From assembly GCA_030770425.1 (NCBI GenBank), contig JASJFT010000008.1:434001-498000 (forward strand): a stretch of DNA of 64,000 bases, read 5' to 3'. The DNA is from Darksidea phi (taxonomy: Eukaryota; Ascomycota; Dothideomycetes; Pleosporales; Lentitheciaceae). Below, piece by piece: positions 47,569 through 58,009 of this stretch; the first letter of the stretch is position 1, and every line of letters begins with the position of its first letter. Below the pieces are notes generated by a model, which worked only from the letters and a program-made list of their open reading frames with translations, did no database searches and was not told the origin of the DNA. Position numbers and translations under genes: made by a program.

Positions 47569-48897
47569 TCAATACCCTGCGTTCTCACTTACATAATTCT
47601 CAACTTCCCTATCCGCCTTCTTCAAGTTGACCCAGATCATACCAAAATCGCCTAATTGTAGCCAACTTGGAACAAGCCTGTGATCATACCATCGAATCAG
47701 CCAATTGAGGCCCGCAACAATCGGTCCAGCTCCCTGCCAGCAAGCAGCAGTCGTGAAGAATCCACCACCATAGAACCTCTGCGGCACGCTAGGATGCTGT
47801 GCGATGCCCAATTTACGCAAGGAAAGAGTGTGCAGACGCGGTGGCATGTGGCGGAGAGTATCGAAGATGGGTAGCCAGGGATAGTTGAGGCCTTGGGTGC
47901 CGCGGTCCCAGATGAAGATTTCGTCGAGATCCACGATTTCTAGCGTGTCGGCGCGTGCCTGTAGGAAATTACTCAGCTGGCTGTAGAGAATGGAACATTG
48001 CTGCAGTCGTAAAGCGCGCAGTTGCGGGTACCAACCCAAGTTCAGGGCGTAAGCCGTGTCGCTGATGTGGCGATGCCCGTAGCAAAGAGACAAGATGGTA
48101 GGAGCCATCATGTTCCGGGTGAAGTGGCGGCTCATGGGAGCAGTGATGTCGAGAATACCCGAGAAGCGTCGAATTAGAGGGAAGACATGACGATAGAAGG
48201 CTCCAGGGTCTATTGACCATGCTCGATGGGTTCTGCTGTCCAGAGCTAGATCTAAATGAATACCGCGGGAAGCCATATCAGAGTGTACGATGGCCGCGAG
48301 AATCATCTCAAAAAGGCGATGACGAAGAGCCCAAACCCCCGCCTGGTCCATCTGCCAGTTGTCCGAACTATCCTCTGAGTCGCCAAGGATATCGTAGCCA
48401 GTCAGTCGAAGCAGCTCGCGAGTTCCCCAGGGCTCGCTTTGATCACCATCAGTCCTACCTAGGGCCCATGTGTCGCGGTAGTCTACTACGGCAATCACTT
48501 GCAGCTTCGGTAGAGCCCGGATCACATATTGCAAACATGCAATGTTGTTGCTGTATGAGAGCTCTTCGTGACGGGAAAGCACCTCGTTACTGTCGCCTTG
48601 GAGAGGGCTCGCGACTGCCGGCGCGCGTCGTCCGTCCAGGACATGCGTTGAAATGGTGAGCTGCTCTACGAGACCTGTGTAGAATGCATCGCTGGCGATG
48701 TAACGAAGTTTCTCGAAGCTGAGGGGGTGGAGACAGACGTGCACAGCGGTGAAGAAGCGCTTGCCAAATGAGTATTTCGTCTTCAGGTAAAGCTCTCGGT
48801 TTGTGATGTGAAGAGCGCGGAGATAGTCGTCGGATAGGTAGTTTCCGATCGCGGTGATCGTCTCGGGAGGTAGGCTGGGGAAAACTGGCGGACCCAT
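47569..48897 (-). CDS. F-box-like protein
   Basis: A single-exon protein of 442 aa. The N-terminus (FPSLPPETITAIGNYLSDDYLRALHITNRELYLKT, residues 6-40; quoted here in part only by role) has the leucine/proline pattern of a fungal F-box: LPxE, then IxxYL, then LxxLxxTNRxL. The remainder is alpha/beta with LRALRLQQC and LHTLSLRKLG segments resembling degenerate leucine-rich repeats. F-box proteins link substrates to the SCF ubiquitin ligase through Skp1; fungi carry large, fast-changing sets of such genes with no known substrate. No membrane segment or signal peptide is seen. The ATG at 48897 is well placed. Confidence 0.75.
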   Translation of the reverse strand: MGPPVFPSLPPETITAIGNYLSDDYLRALHITNRELYLKTKYSFGKRFFTAVHVCLHPLSFEKLRYIASDAFYTGLVEQLTISTHVLDGRRAPAVASPLQGDSNEVLSRHEELSYSNNIACLQYVIRALPKLQVIAVVDYRDTWALGRTDGDQSEPWGTRELLRLTGYDILGDSEDSSDNWQMDQAGVWALRHRLFEMILAAIVHSDMASRGIHLDLALDSRTHRAWSIDPGAFYRHVFPLIRRFSGILDITAPMSRHFTRNMMAPTILSLCYGHRHISDTAYALNLGWYPQLRALRLQQCSILYSQLSNFLQARADTLEIVDLDEIFIWDRGTQGLNYPWLPIFDTLRHMPPRLHTLSLRKLGIAQHPSVPQRFYGGGFFTTAACWQGAGPIVAGLNWLIRWYDHRLVPSWLQLGDFGMIWVNLKKADREVENYVSENAGY

Positions 48898-49713
48898 GGG
48901 GGGGAGGCGCTGGCGGGCTGACGCGCCCGGGGGAGTAGAGTGTCTGGTTTCTCGCGTTAACGAAGTGTATTCCTTTGCGGTTTAGGAAGCGACGAATTGT
49001 GCGTGCTTGTTACTGTTTGGGTGCGCTTGCTATTTAACGGGTTTGCATACGCGGATGCACGTGCTTGTGCTTTCGAATGCGCACAGCAATTTTGCTTCAC
49101 CTCTAATGTCATTACTTTTTATTCACCCCTAATTGTGAATGGATCGGGTAAACAAATTTTAGCGCAAGAAATCTGGGCATGCCATTAAGACGATGATTGG
49201 GCAAAAGACAAGGCGTCGTGGCCATGCTGCACTGGGATCCTAGTAGTCAGTCGCTGTCTAATAAGACGATACTGCTCAAATGAAATAAAGCATCGGAAAA
49301 CCGTTGTCTAACTGATGACTTAAGGGATAAGAGGTGATGTGATCGAATGGCGAGGCTAGGCAAGTGGTGCTGTCTGCTTTAACGTCTTAGCACACGTGGT
49401 ACTCAATCCACTCTGACGGTTTTCCGCCCAACATTTTGTCGAGTTAAAGTCTTGATGCCGACATATAAGTTTTACCTTGTAATACGATCTGCTAGGCATC
49501 AGATTACGGAGAGTATATCGCCTTAAACCTGCAATAGTTGCGTAGACAACCTCTTCTTCACCATTCCTATCATGAACTTATTGGGTACATGTCTATATAT
49601 ATGCGGCTCTACATACATCTCAAATACCTTACATACTAAAAACTTAACGCTAATCCAAGTCGCATGGGTCTTCCCGGCCTGAGCAAAAGCGAAATGATTT
49701 ATACGCTATCAAC
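48898..49713. other. Intergenic region
   Basis: 0.8 kb with the F-box gene promoter on the left and the 3' flank of the NLR relic on the right. No gene seen. Confidence 0.5.
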
Positions 49714-51754
49714 TTATCCTTGGCTTACCTCTTCTACCCAAATGCCCTCTCTCTTTGAACGCTTGATCAGTTTGTGTGTACTGTCCAGACAAGTTGCTCC
49801 TTTCGCAACGCATTCCATGCAAATATCGAAGCCTCCATCTCCGCAGCTCCAGCAGTGAAAGTAAAAGTCAACATGTTCGGTCCGCAAGGTACAAACATCG
49901 CATTCAATGAACACTTCCTTGTGGTCAATCTGCGTAGTATACGTGTCCTCGTCTCCGCTAACAATGTCCATATCGTTTTCCGTATACCACGGGAGGAGAA
50001 CTTCCACCACCGCTCGATGTCGTTTCCTTATGGCTATCGAAAGTGGTGTTCTGCCGAAGTTGTCTGCCAAATCGGGTTTGCAGCGATACTTCGAAAGTAA
50101 TAGCTCGACGGTCGCCTCATTGCCGCCGGTGGCCGCCCACCACAACGTTGTCCGACCGTAATAGTCTTGGATGTCCGCCTTGACTCCTGATACGTCAAGT
50201 AAGAGCTTAACGACTCCCTCATGGCCGTGTCCTGCCGCCCACATTAGGGCTGTAAACCCATGCTTAGTCCTGCTATTGACATCAACTCCGCCTTCTTCTA
50301 ACAGGCGCTTAACGACACCCTCATAGCCGTGTCTTGCCGCGCATGACAAGGCTGTGAATCCATCATCAACTGCGCCTTTTTCTAATAGCAGCCTAACAAT
50401 TACCTCATTGCCGCTTGCTGCTGCGAAGAAGAGGGCGGTCACTCCGTCATCGGTCTTACTGTTGATGTCGATCCCATCTTGCTCTAATAGCATCCTAACT
50501 ATCGCCTCCCTGCCTAAATATGCTGCCATCGTCAGAGCTGTCTCTCCATCATTGTCCTTACTGTTTACATCAATATCTTTATTCTCTAATCAGCCTGATA
50601 ATTGTCTCTCTACCGTAAATTGCCGCGCATGGTAGAGCTGTTCTTCCATACCACCACTTGCTATTAATGCGAACTCCTTCCTCTGCCAGTAGCTCTTTGA
50701 CTTTTGCTAAGGCGTCAATTACGACGTATGAAGTGGAGAAACCCGCAACCATAGACTATAAAGTTGTAAGAATCTCGTCAACTGACGGTTTAGTCTACTT
50801 AATAGCATGCTGGGCGTGCAATCGTTCTACAGGGTCGATAAGTGACGGGTGGGCCTGTAGTAACTGCTTGAGGATGGCGGCTAATAGCCCAGCAGCATCC
50901 TGCTCTTCCTCCATTTTGTAGTTGCAGTACACATAAGCGATAGCAACGGAGCTGCTCTGTACTGTCTTCAGTAAGTGATCCACTGTAATAGCCGCGACCA
51001 TAGTTTTGCCGGATCTAGGGATTCTAGGGTAGAAAAGACTTCCTTGTGGCTGGTCTAGCTATTGCGCGAACTTGGAGGCGTTGAGGAACCACTGACCCGT
51101 CCCTTCTTGTCTACGACTAATGAAGTCGGATTGCTGGGGGGGAAGGCCCGTAGGCGAGATCCCATGCTAAGAGCTTGCTATGCTTCGCAAAGTTCCCTTC
51201 GCGGCGTAGATAGTCGGTGTCATCTTTGACGGCTTCCGTGTTGCGGCGGGTTACATCTCCGTAGTCTTTGGTGGCTTGAGACAGTTTACTGTATACGTTA
51301 GCGGCCCCACTAAGAATGATTCGGTTACTAATATAGGGACTGACAAGTGATCCATCTGCAATGCGACTTGTACCAGAGATTTCAAGCGTTCCATCCTGTT
51401 CAATATGCTGACAACTTCTTCCTTCTTAAACCTCCACATTAATGTGTCGCTTAATCTGCTGAGTTTGTCTCCACTCGTCATCCCACTCTGCTGCTCCTCT
51501 AGTGCTTGCTTGAATTGATCCAGCGGCCCGTTCTCGATCCTAAGGGCCCGAATTGTAGTGTATCACGGCGTAGTAGAGTCTCCTTCCTCAAGGCGAAACC
51601 TGAGGATTGTGAGAAGGCTATTGAGGCTCGCAGCCTCCATGGCGCACTTCGCGCGGTCTTTTGAGGCATTCTTGACATCGTTCAAATACCCGATGACCTT
51701 GTTTAAGAGCTGGAGAACAGCTATAATGCTGCCCGTGGCACCAAGCGAATCCAT
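49714..51754 (-). pseudogene. Decayed STAND/NLR gene: N-terminal fungal STAND domain, NACHT, ankyrin repeats, ZZ finger
   Basis: Minus-strand pieces in order make an NLR-like protein. They are: a fungal STAND N-terminal domain from ATG 51754 (MDSLGATGSIIAVLQL...); a helical continuation in the same frame past a TGA at 51563-51565; a NACHT start after a frame change near the seven-G tract 51136-51142; a TAG at 51059-51061; and a Walker A region reading PRIPRSGKT at about 51003-51030, where the family has GxPGxGKT. Then come the NACHT segment 50795-51001 (AYVYCNYK) and, after more stops, an open block 49714-50529 with about six ankyrin repeats. That block ends in a ZZ-type zinc finger (ECDVC, CWSC, CMEC). 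Intact relatives act in fungal allorecognition and immunity-like responses. At least two stops and two frame changes mean this copy cannot make a full protein; the ankyrin-ZZ block alone could be expressed. Confidence 0.82.
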
Positions 51755-52029
51755 ATCGAAGCATTTGCAGGGGGGCGATAGAGGTTTCAGATGAATAGAG
51801 AGGTGCCACTGGGAAGTATAAATTGCATGGAGGTTGAAAGATGGTGGTCGAGGGACCAGGCTGAAGTCACGCGTGACCGCAGCAAGGCTGAATCCGATAG
51901 TACTGTTACTCGTTACACAAAAAATCTCAATCATCTAAATATAGTCCAGGAGAAGCGAATCATCATCACCATCACTAACCCCCTACCACCAAACGATTGC
52001 CCAACTCCAACCGCATCCTCCTCACCCAC

Positions 52030-53097
52030 TCACGAAGCAAGCGGGCAAGACGCCGTAGTCACATACGGAATGTCTTCAAAAACATATCCCGTCTTCGCGG
52101 TAATCGCACCCAACCCACTCGGGCACTCAGCCTGATTGTATCCCGCATTATAATCGGGCAATTTGCACGGCTCATCCATACCCGTCTCGCACTTTAAGTC
52201 CTTGAAGTTCCAAAGCTTAACATACTTGTCCTTTGGCTCTGGCGCAGCAATCGCCAAATCGGGGTTCGAAGCAAGAAGCGGCAACCGCTTTCCGCCCTCG
52301 CCGTCGTCGAAGATGAGGTCGTCGCAAGCGTGGTTGTCGACCCATTCGTACTCCATGTCGATGCCGCCGCCGCAGTGTGGGGATTCGGTTGCGGATTTGC
52401 CCGTGGCGAGGTAGTTCCAGGCGTCGTAGCTCATATCGTTTGCGCCACCCGACTGGTCAATGTGGAGGAGGTGGACGGAACGCCCTTTGTGGGTCACTTT
52501 TACGCAGTAGCGTGTTGCGTCTGGGTATTCGGGCCAGTAGGCTACGCGGTTGGTGTTTATCTTGCAACCGACGACGCCGACGCTTGAGGACCACTTGTCA
52601 TGGGGGGTCATAGATTTTGTGCCACTGCCACCTTTGGAGGGAGGTGAAGGAGGGGTGTTGCCATATGTGGGTTCTGCGGTGGAGGATGTGGCGATGGATG
52701 AAGGGGGTGCTGGAGCAGGTGCGACGTAGGTCGAAGCTGGTGGCGGGGGGACGCTTGAAGTTGACGAAGTTACAACAGGTTTCGGCGCCGGTGGGTCAAG
52801 CGTAGGCACCGCCGCTTCCGGAGCCTTCACCGACGAGTAGGGGTCGTATATGGATGTCGGTGTTGCTACACTCGGCCCTGTGACGGAAGAGAAGGGATCG
52901 TAGGTTTCCACTACAGCCTTCGCATTCTCATAGCCGACAGGCGAGGATGTCGAAGATGTCGAAGTCGACGACGGCGCTGGTGGCGGCCCAGTAACGTAGG
53001 TAGTGACCGTTACAAGAGGGCTATCGGCGCCACAGGCGAGGGGTGCAGCGAGAGCTGTGGAGCCAAGTGCCAGGATGGCGGCGTATTTGGCGAACAT
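52030..53097 (-). CDS. Secreted Ser/Thr/Pro-rich protein with a C-terminal Cys-containing domain (possible double-psi barrel)
   Basis: A single exon of 355 aa from ATG 53097; the frame upstream starts with GTG. A signal peptide (1-18, ending ALAAP) is followed by about 150 residues rich in Ser, Thr and Pro with two near-identical YDP(F/Y)SSV blocks, probably O-glycosylated. The C-terminal 190 residues form a conserved domain beginning GCKINTNRVAYWPEYPD and containing DQSGGANDMSYDAWNYL. That pattern is reminiscent of RlpA/expansin-like double-psi beta-barrels (a DxS...D(L/M)S...A(F/W) loop), but I cannot confirm the family. Cysteines are paired in number within it. Expected location: cell wall or medium. 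Confidence 0.75.
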   Translation of the reverse strand: MFAKYAAILALGSTALAAPLACGADSPLVTVTTYVTGPPPAPSSTSTSSTSSPVGYENAKAVVETYDPFSSVTGPSVATPTSIYDPYSSVKAPEAAVPTLDPPAPKPVVTSSTSSVPPPPASTYVAPAPAPPSSIATSSTAEPTYGNTPPSPPSKGGSGTKSMTPHDKWSSSVGVVGCKINTNRVAYWPEYPDATRYCVKVTHKGRSVHLLHIDQSGGANDMSYDAWNYLATGKSATESPHCGGGIDMEYEWVDNHACDDLIFDDGEGGKRLPLLASNPDLAIAAPEPKDKYVKLWNFKDLKCETGMDEPCKLPDYNAGYNQAECPSGLGAITAKTGYVFEDIPYVTTASCPLAS

Positions 53098-56033
53098 TGC
53101 GGTAGATCTTAGAGATTTCCTGAGCCGGTCTTGCGAAGTAGTCACGGTGGTGTATCTTGTTGTCTGCAGATCACTGTTGTCGCACGGTGGAGAACTTATA
53201 CCGACAATATCAACGTTTGTTCAGGTGAAGTGACTCGATTTGTGATTCTTGTATCCAAAAGAATGCAGATTTAAAGACAGTGTGGTAGCTCTCAAAAGAA
53301 TGAGTGTGATGATGGTGGATGTAATGAATGACAGTGGCACGGCCACAAAAGGAACGCAACGTCCAGGTAGGACTTTGAAAAGACTGACGAGACTTGGTGG
53401 TGAAGAGCCTCACGGACAGGGAGCGCCCTCCTTATATCGATAACTACCTCTGAAAATACCCGACAAGAGTAAGCCGGCGCTAATCAGGCCCGTGCTATGC
53501 TACCGAGTCGCTGCCAGGAACAAGCCGCGTGGTCGCCAACGTGATTGCTGCGATTCGTCGGACTTGTGCTCGTGTTCCTTTTTGGGGGCTGGTTTGTTTC
53601 AGGGTTACAGCTCCCAAGCGTGCTGGGGTTGGCGATGTCCGCCAGAGCTGAGCTGAGCGGCAAAGGCACTGGGCAGCCATCGTCGAACGCCGTATTCCGC
53701 AAATTAGTGGAAATAGAAAACGAATGTAGCGGAGAACTTTACGAGCAGGCGAGCGAGTGTCCGAGTCTGAGTGAGTTCTTGGTCCTCCTGAGCACGCGCA
53801 CGAGGATAATCCTCTAGTTTCTTGATTCCGTTAGCACAGGTACCCAACCCCCTTAGGCGAACGGGAGCTACTGTAAGACGGCCCCTTGCATTCCTGCTCG
53901 GTTCCTGAAATCCCCAACACCCAGGGTGAAAATGAGTTCTCCCTATGCGTGTGCCATGTACTTATTACTAAATCGTACCATAGATATAGGCAATAACGTT
54001 GATCCGGATGGATGGTGGTTGAGTAGGATGGAAAGAGTAGAAAGAATGTAGTCATTGATTTGCCAACTTCTGCGTAGTTCTGCCCCGTAGTGCATGCCAA
54101 CCTCGCAAGCGTGCAAACGGCTATGGGGATACGTGCAGTTGGTGGTTGGAGGGAGGCTTAAGAACACGAATGACACGTAGCGGGCTACTTCAGCCAAAGC
54201 CATGGCGGTAGGGCATAGGCTCTCGAAGGGTAAATGGTCGAGGCAGTCCTCAGCGGACATCTTAGGTGGAGCTTCCATCTATACTTGGTGGATATTGATG
54301 TTAAGTGAGACAGCTGTGTGGGTGCGAGTACCATTGCGGTACGTACTGAGTCAGCGTAGGTTAGCGCTCTGCGCTGTTAGTTCGTGCCGGGTTCGCTAGC
54401 TTGTGGTAATATTATGTTTACCGATCTTCTCTTACCACGGCATCGTGGTTTGATGGGAACTGCTGTGTTGCACGTCGCGCGACACGATCAAAGTCGGGAC
54501 GGGACCAATGTTCACCATCTCGCGCGTTGCATCATGACAATGTCGCATTCTTCCCAGACAACACGGCCTTTACTTAAGCCAATAGGTACAGACAACCCTA
54601 TGGATGAGCTTGATCAACTGTGCGCTTTCGCGATTATGCTTACTTCCTCTACTCATGGGTCACGGATGCGAGGAACCTCAACGATGCGTTGATATCGTCG
54701 CTGATGGTTCCGCTGCATAACACATTTGAAAAGCGCAATTGAGTGAACGAATCGGGATAACAAAGGGAACTCGGACGGCTTCGGTCTTGACAAACACGTC
54801 AACGACGAGAGATGAAACAGTTGAAAGTCGACGATGAGGCGGCCACGGGAAATACGCGGGTGCAAGGTCACGTGCCGCTAGTCCCAAAGGGGAGCGACGA
54901 GTACCACCAACCTCTACAATCCAGACGCTGCGAAACCCGAGTCTGGATGAGGCTGCCGGCTGGGCTTCATGCAAGGCTACCCTACCCTCGTTCCGGTGCT
55001 GCGAGCTCTGCGTGTTTCCCGTGGTGCAAGACCGAGGATGGACTGGCTGACACGCGCGGAGGCAGCGGAAGGGGGTTGGCGATAGCGAGTGGGCTTGTGG
55101 TGGGTGAGGGATCACGGTTCCATCGCGCGCCGAACCGAAGCTGTCGCAGCGCCCGCGGTCCCGCCGTACTCGCAAGCAGGGCCGGCTGCAAACAAAGTGC
55201 ACGCTGCAGGGGGACACAGCGAGCGGTATGCGCGTGGGAGGGGCTCGATTGAGGGCTTTGAAGGGGGGAGGGTTGCGTGGCGCGGGCAAGGAATGCACAG
55301 GAGGGAGGCGTGAAAATCGCTGGAATGAACCAGGTTACCAAACAAACCTTCGCTCCGCTGATTAGCCACAAAGACGTGCAACGGGCACGGTCAGACCAGC
55401 GCCTGCCCGCCGCCCGAGCAGCAAACGGCGCGATGCGTTGCAGCGGCAAAATTGAGGACAACGGAACAACGGGCCCTCTGGCACTGCGGCACTGCGGCAC
55501 TGCAGACATGAATGGCGATGGGGAGCGCCTCTGCTTTGGGCTTAGCGGATCTGGGGCTTGGCAAAGCACAGCCAGGCACTGCTTCACCACTCTGACCAGA
55601 CCGAGAGCCCCCAGAACGAGCTAAGCGATGAATCGCACGGCGGCTTGCCCTCGCAACAGCACCGGGCCCACGATGCCGCCGTCCAGCCTGCCCGCGGCTT
55701 TGCTCCCGCCCTCCCACAGAGCCTGCCCGCCTTCTCCCTTCGCTTCTCTTTTTCCACCCGCTGCTGCATCACCGTCGCGCGTCCATGTGCGAGAAAGCGA
55801 CCCGCTAGAAGGGGACTTCCAACGCGCCTGGGGCACGCGGCGCCGGTACAAGACGCAACCCAGCTGACAATAAAACCCCAACGCCGCCGCGACAATCAAG
55901 CAGCCCAGCCCTTTCCCACACCACCCACCAGCAGCAATCTCACCACCACCACCACCACCATCACCACCACCGCCGCCCCAGTTGCACCCCACGGCACCAG
56001 CGACCTCGTCGACACCGCCGCTGCTCTGCGATA
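53098..56033. other. Long divergent intergenic region
   Basis: 2.9 kb between the secreted protein (-) and Ies4 (+). The right half (54.8-56.0 kb) is GC-rich, and many overlapping open frames follow from that, with no domain. The last 100 bases contain a CCA repeat in the probable Ies4 leader. Confidence 0.5.
55941..55978 (+). repeat. (CCA)n microsatellite in the Ies4 leader
   Basis: About twelve CCA/CCG units with one TCA interruption lie 55-90 bases before the Ies4 start. Confidence 0.75.
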
Positions 56034-56948
56034 ATGTCGGCCAGCAAAGCGATGGCGACCAAGTCCAAGGTCATCGTGCTCGCACTTTCGCCCGTTGCGC
56101 TGGCCCAGTTCCCCCACGAGCCGGCATCAAAGTCATCAGGAACCTCAAAGCTGTCGTCGTCGTCGTCGCCCGACACGCCCGCCCAGATCGTCGAGTCGAC
56201 GCCCGCCGACACGCCCAACGATGCCGCCACGCCTATGAACAGCACGAACAATGGCCTACTTGCACCGCCGGCTACTGGGCCGGGAGGCAAGCGGAAGGGT
56301 GTGCCAGGGCCCAGGCCTGGAGCGAAGAGAGGCGCCGCAGCACTCGACGGCGCTCCCAAGCCGCGAGGCAAGCCGGGCCCTAAGAAGAAACAGCGAATGT
56401 AAGTGCTGTCCCCGCCATGTAACGGCAATCCATCCTCTACACCCCTCACACTTTCATCCCGTCGGCCTCCATATCGCATCCACCACTGCTCTCGCCTCGC
56501 AATGCAGCGTCTACGTCCTCTCCCAACGCACCACTAACACGTTTATAGCGGCGACATGATCAACGACCCGAACCATAAAGGCCCGTTCCCAGCACCCGCG
56601 GCTGCACCAAAGCTGGGCCCCAAGGCCAACATGGGTGCCATCAACGCCGGCCTGCGCGCCCTCGACCGCACCGGCAAGCCATGCCGCAAGTGGGAGAAGA
56701 AAGGCTTCCAGATCCGCAGCTTCACCGGTGTCGCATGGGATGTGCCTAGCTGGCGAGCACCGAAGAAATCCTCCGTCTTCTCCGAGGATGTCAAGAGCGA
56801 AAGTACAGGCTCGAGCGATACCAAGGTCAAGGACGAGAGCAGCGCCATCAGCGACAAGAGTGGTGCTATTGGGGACAATGGCACTCCTGTGCCGCCGCCA
56901 CTCAACGGCTTTGCCAGCTCGCCGGCCCCCGTCGCTGCTGCTTCATAG
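56034..56948 (+). CDS. IES4: INO80 chromatin-remodelling complex subunit Ies4
   Basis: Two exons, 56034-56398 and 56549-56948 (intron 150 nt, GTAAGT...TATAG), encode 254 aa. The protein matches the INO80_Ies4 family: an N-terminal SKVIVLALSP stretch, a long Ser/Pro- and Gly/Lys-rich linker (RGKPGPKKKQR) and the conserved CRKWEKKGFQIRSFTGVAWDVPSWRAPK core (its second half from about residue 170). Ies4 is a small subunit of the nuclear INO80 nucleosome remodeller and in yeast is a target of checkpoint kinases. The acidic Ser-rich C-terminus would offer such sites. The intron is longer than most others in this window. The start is the first ATG after the CCA-rich leader. Confidence 0.88.
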
Positions 56949-58009
56949 ATGTATCCACAGATATGCACGGTACGTGCCAGGAAGCAGGTGCTGCGCACTC
57001 TTCTCTCACACCAGAAGAGATCCTACAGCGCTTACGCCAGACTATACCTATACTTCCAGTACGCTAACTGATGGCAGAGTACTCTTGATCTGGCACTTTG
57101 GCCGCGTTTGTCAACTTGCATTTCGCATTAACACACGCTTGCATCTACTCGAGCGCACTAGCTGCTTTCAGGATATGGCTGTTTGCCTACGAGCAGCACT
57201 CCTTGCCTTTACTTCTACAACATTGTTTTTATACCTCCGTCTTGTCGGCTATCAGTTTGCGTGCATGTCAGGCGTTTGGGGAGCCCAATGGCATGTTTGG
57301 GTCAAAACAGGTACACTTCTTCTGCACGGCGTCTGGATGGCGATAGGTACGGGCGGATTTCTTGTTCAAGGCGCGTGACTGGCAGTCGTGGTTCGTGTCG
57401 GGTGATGCAAGAAGGAAATAAGAACGGGGAAACGGAGCGGGACAGGCATTCTGCATTTGTATAACTAGGCACAATGGGGACACCAAGTTAAGAGGCAATA
57501 TTTTTGTAGCAGTATGAGTGTGACGTTGATCCTATGTGATTGCGTGCTCTTACCGTGTGACTGCGCGTTATCGAAGGCGATGCGGGGACACCCGGTTCGG
57601 CTCAAGCCATCTCCAACCTACCTCATTGCCATGCTTGGCCTCTTCACAGCTACCGCTTGACTCTGCAGCCACGTCACGTTTTGATATAGCCAAAGTTCAA
57701 CAATGAATGCCTTTCAAAAGACGGCACGAGAGCATCCTGTGTGCCGTTGACCAGCTCCCACCTCCGCCGCCGCCGCCACCGCCGCCGCCAACTCGCCCGA
57801 CGCCATCGACTACCTGTAGCTCGGTCGGTCGACGTCAAACGCGCTTATCCGATTCACTGGACGCCTCACGAATAGACAGACCTCTCGTAGCCTCTCGGCG
57901 TAGTGAGAAGCTGCGCTGGTGGTGGTTGCGACCTCATCACACCCTGCCGAGGTGTGCTGCTTGATCTGCCCTCAAACTGAGGCTCTATCACGCACCACCG
58001 GCCAAGAGC
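56949..58009. other. Intergenic region with upstream open frame
   Basis: 1.1 kb holding the 3' UTR of Ies4 and the leader of the Gid1-like gene. The plus-strand frame 57707-57964 (85 codons, with an eleven-proline run from a CCG repeat at 57761-57789) ends 45 bases before the Gid1-like ATG and may be an upstream ORF. Confidence 0.5.
57761..57789 (+). repeat. (CCG)n microsatellite
   Basis: About nine CCG/CCA units; on the plus strand they would encode polyproline in the upstream frame. Confidence 0.7.

Noticed and set aside
54678..55895. Several frames over 100 codons on both strands
   Set aside because: GC-rich DNA leaves many frames open by chance; none has a domain or consistent splice partners.
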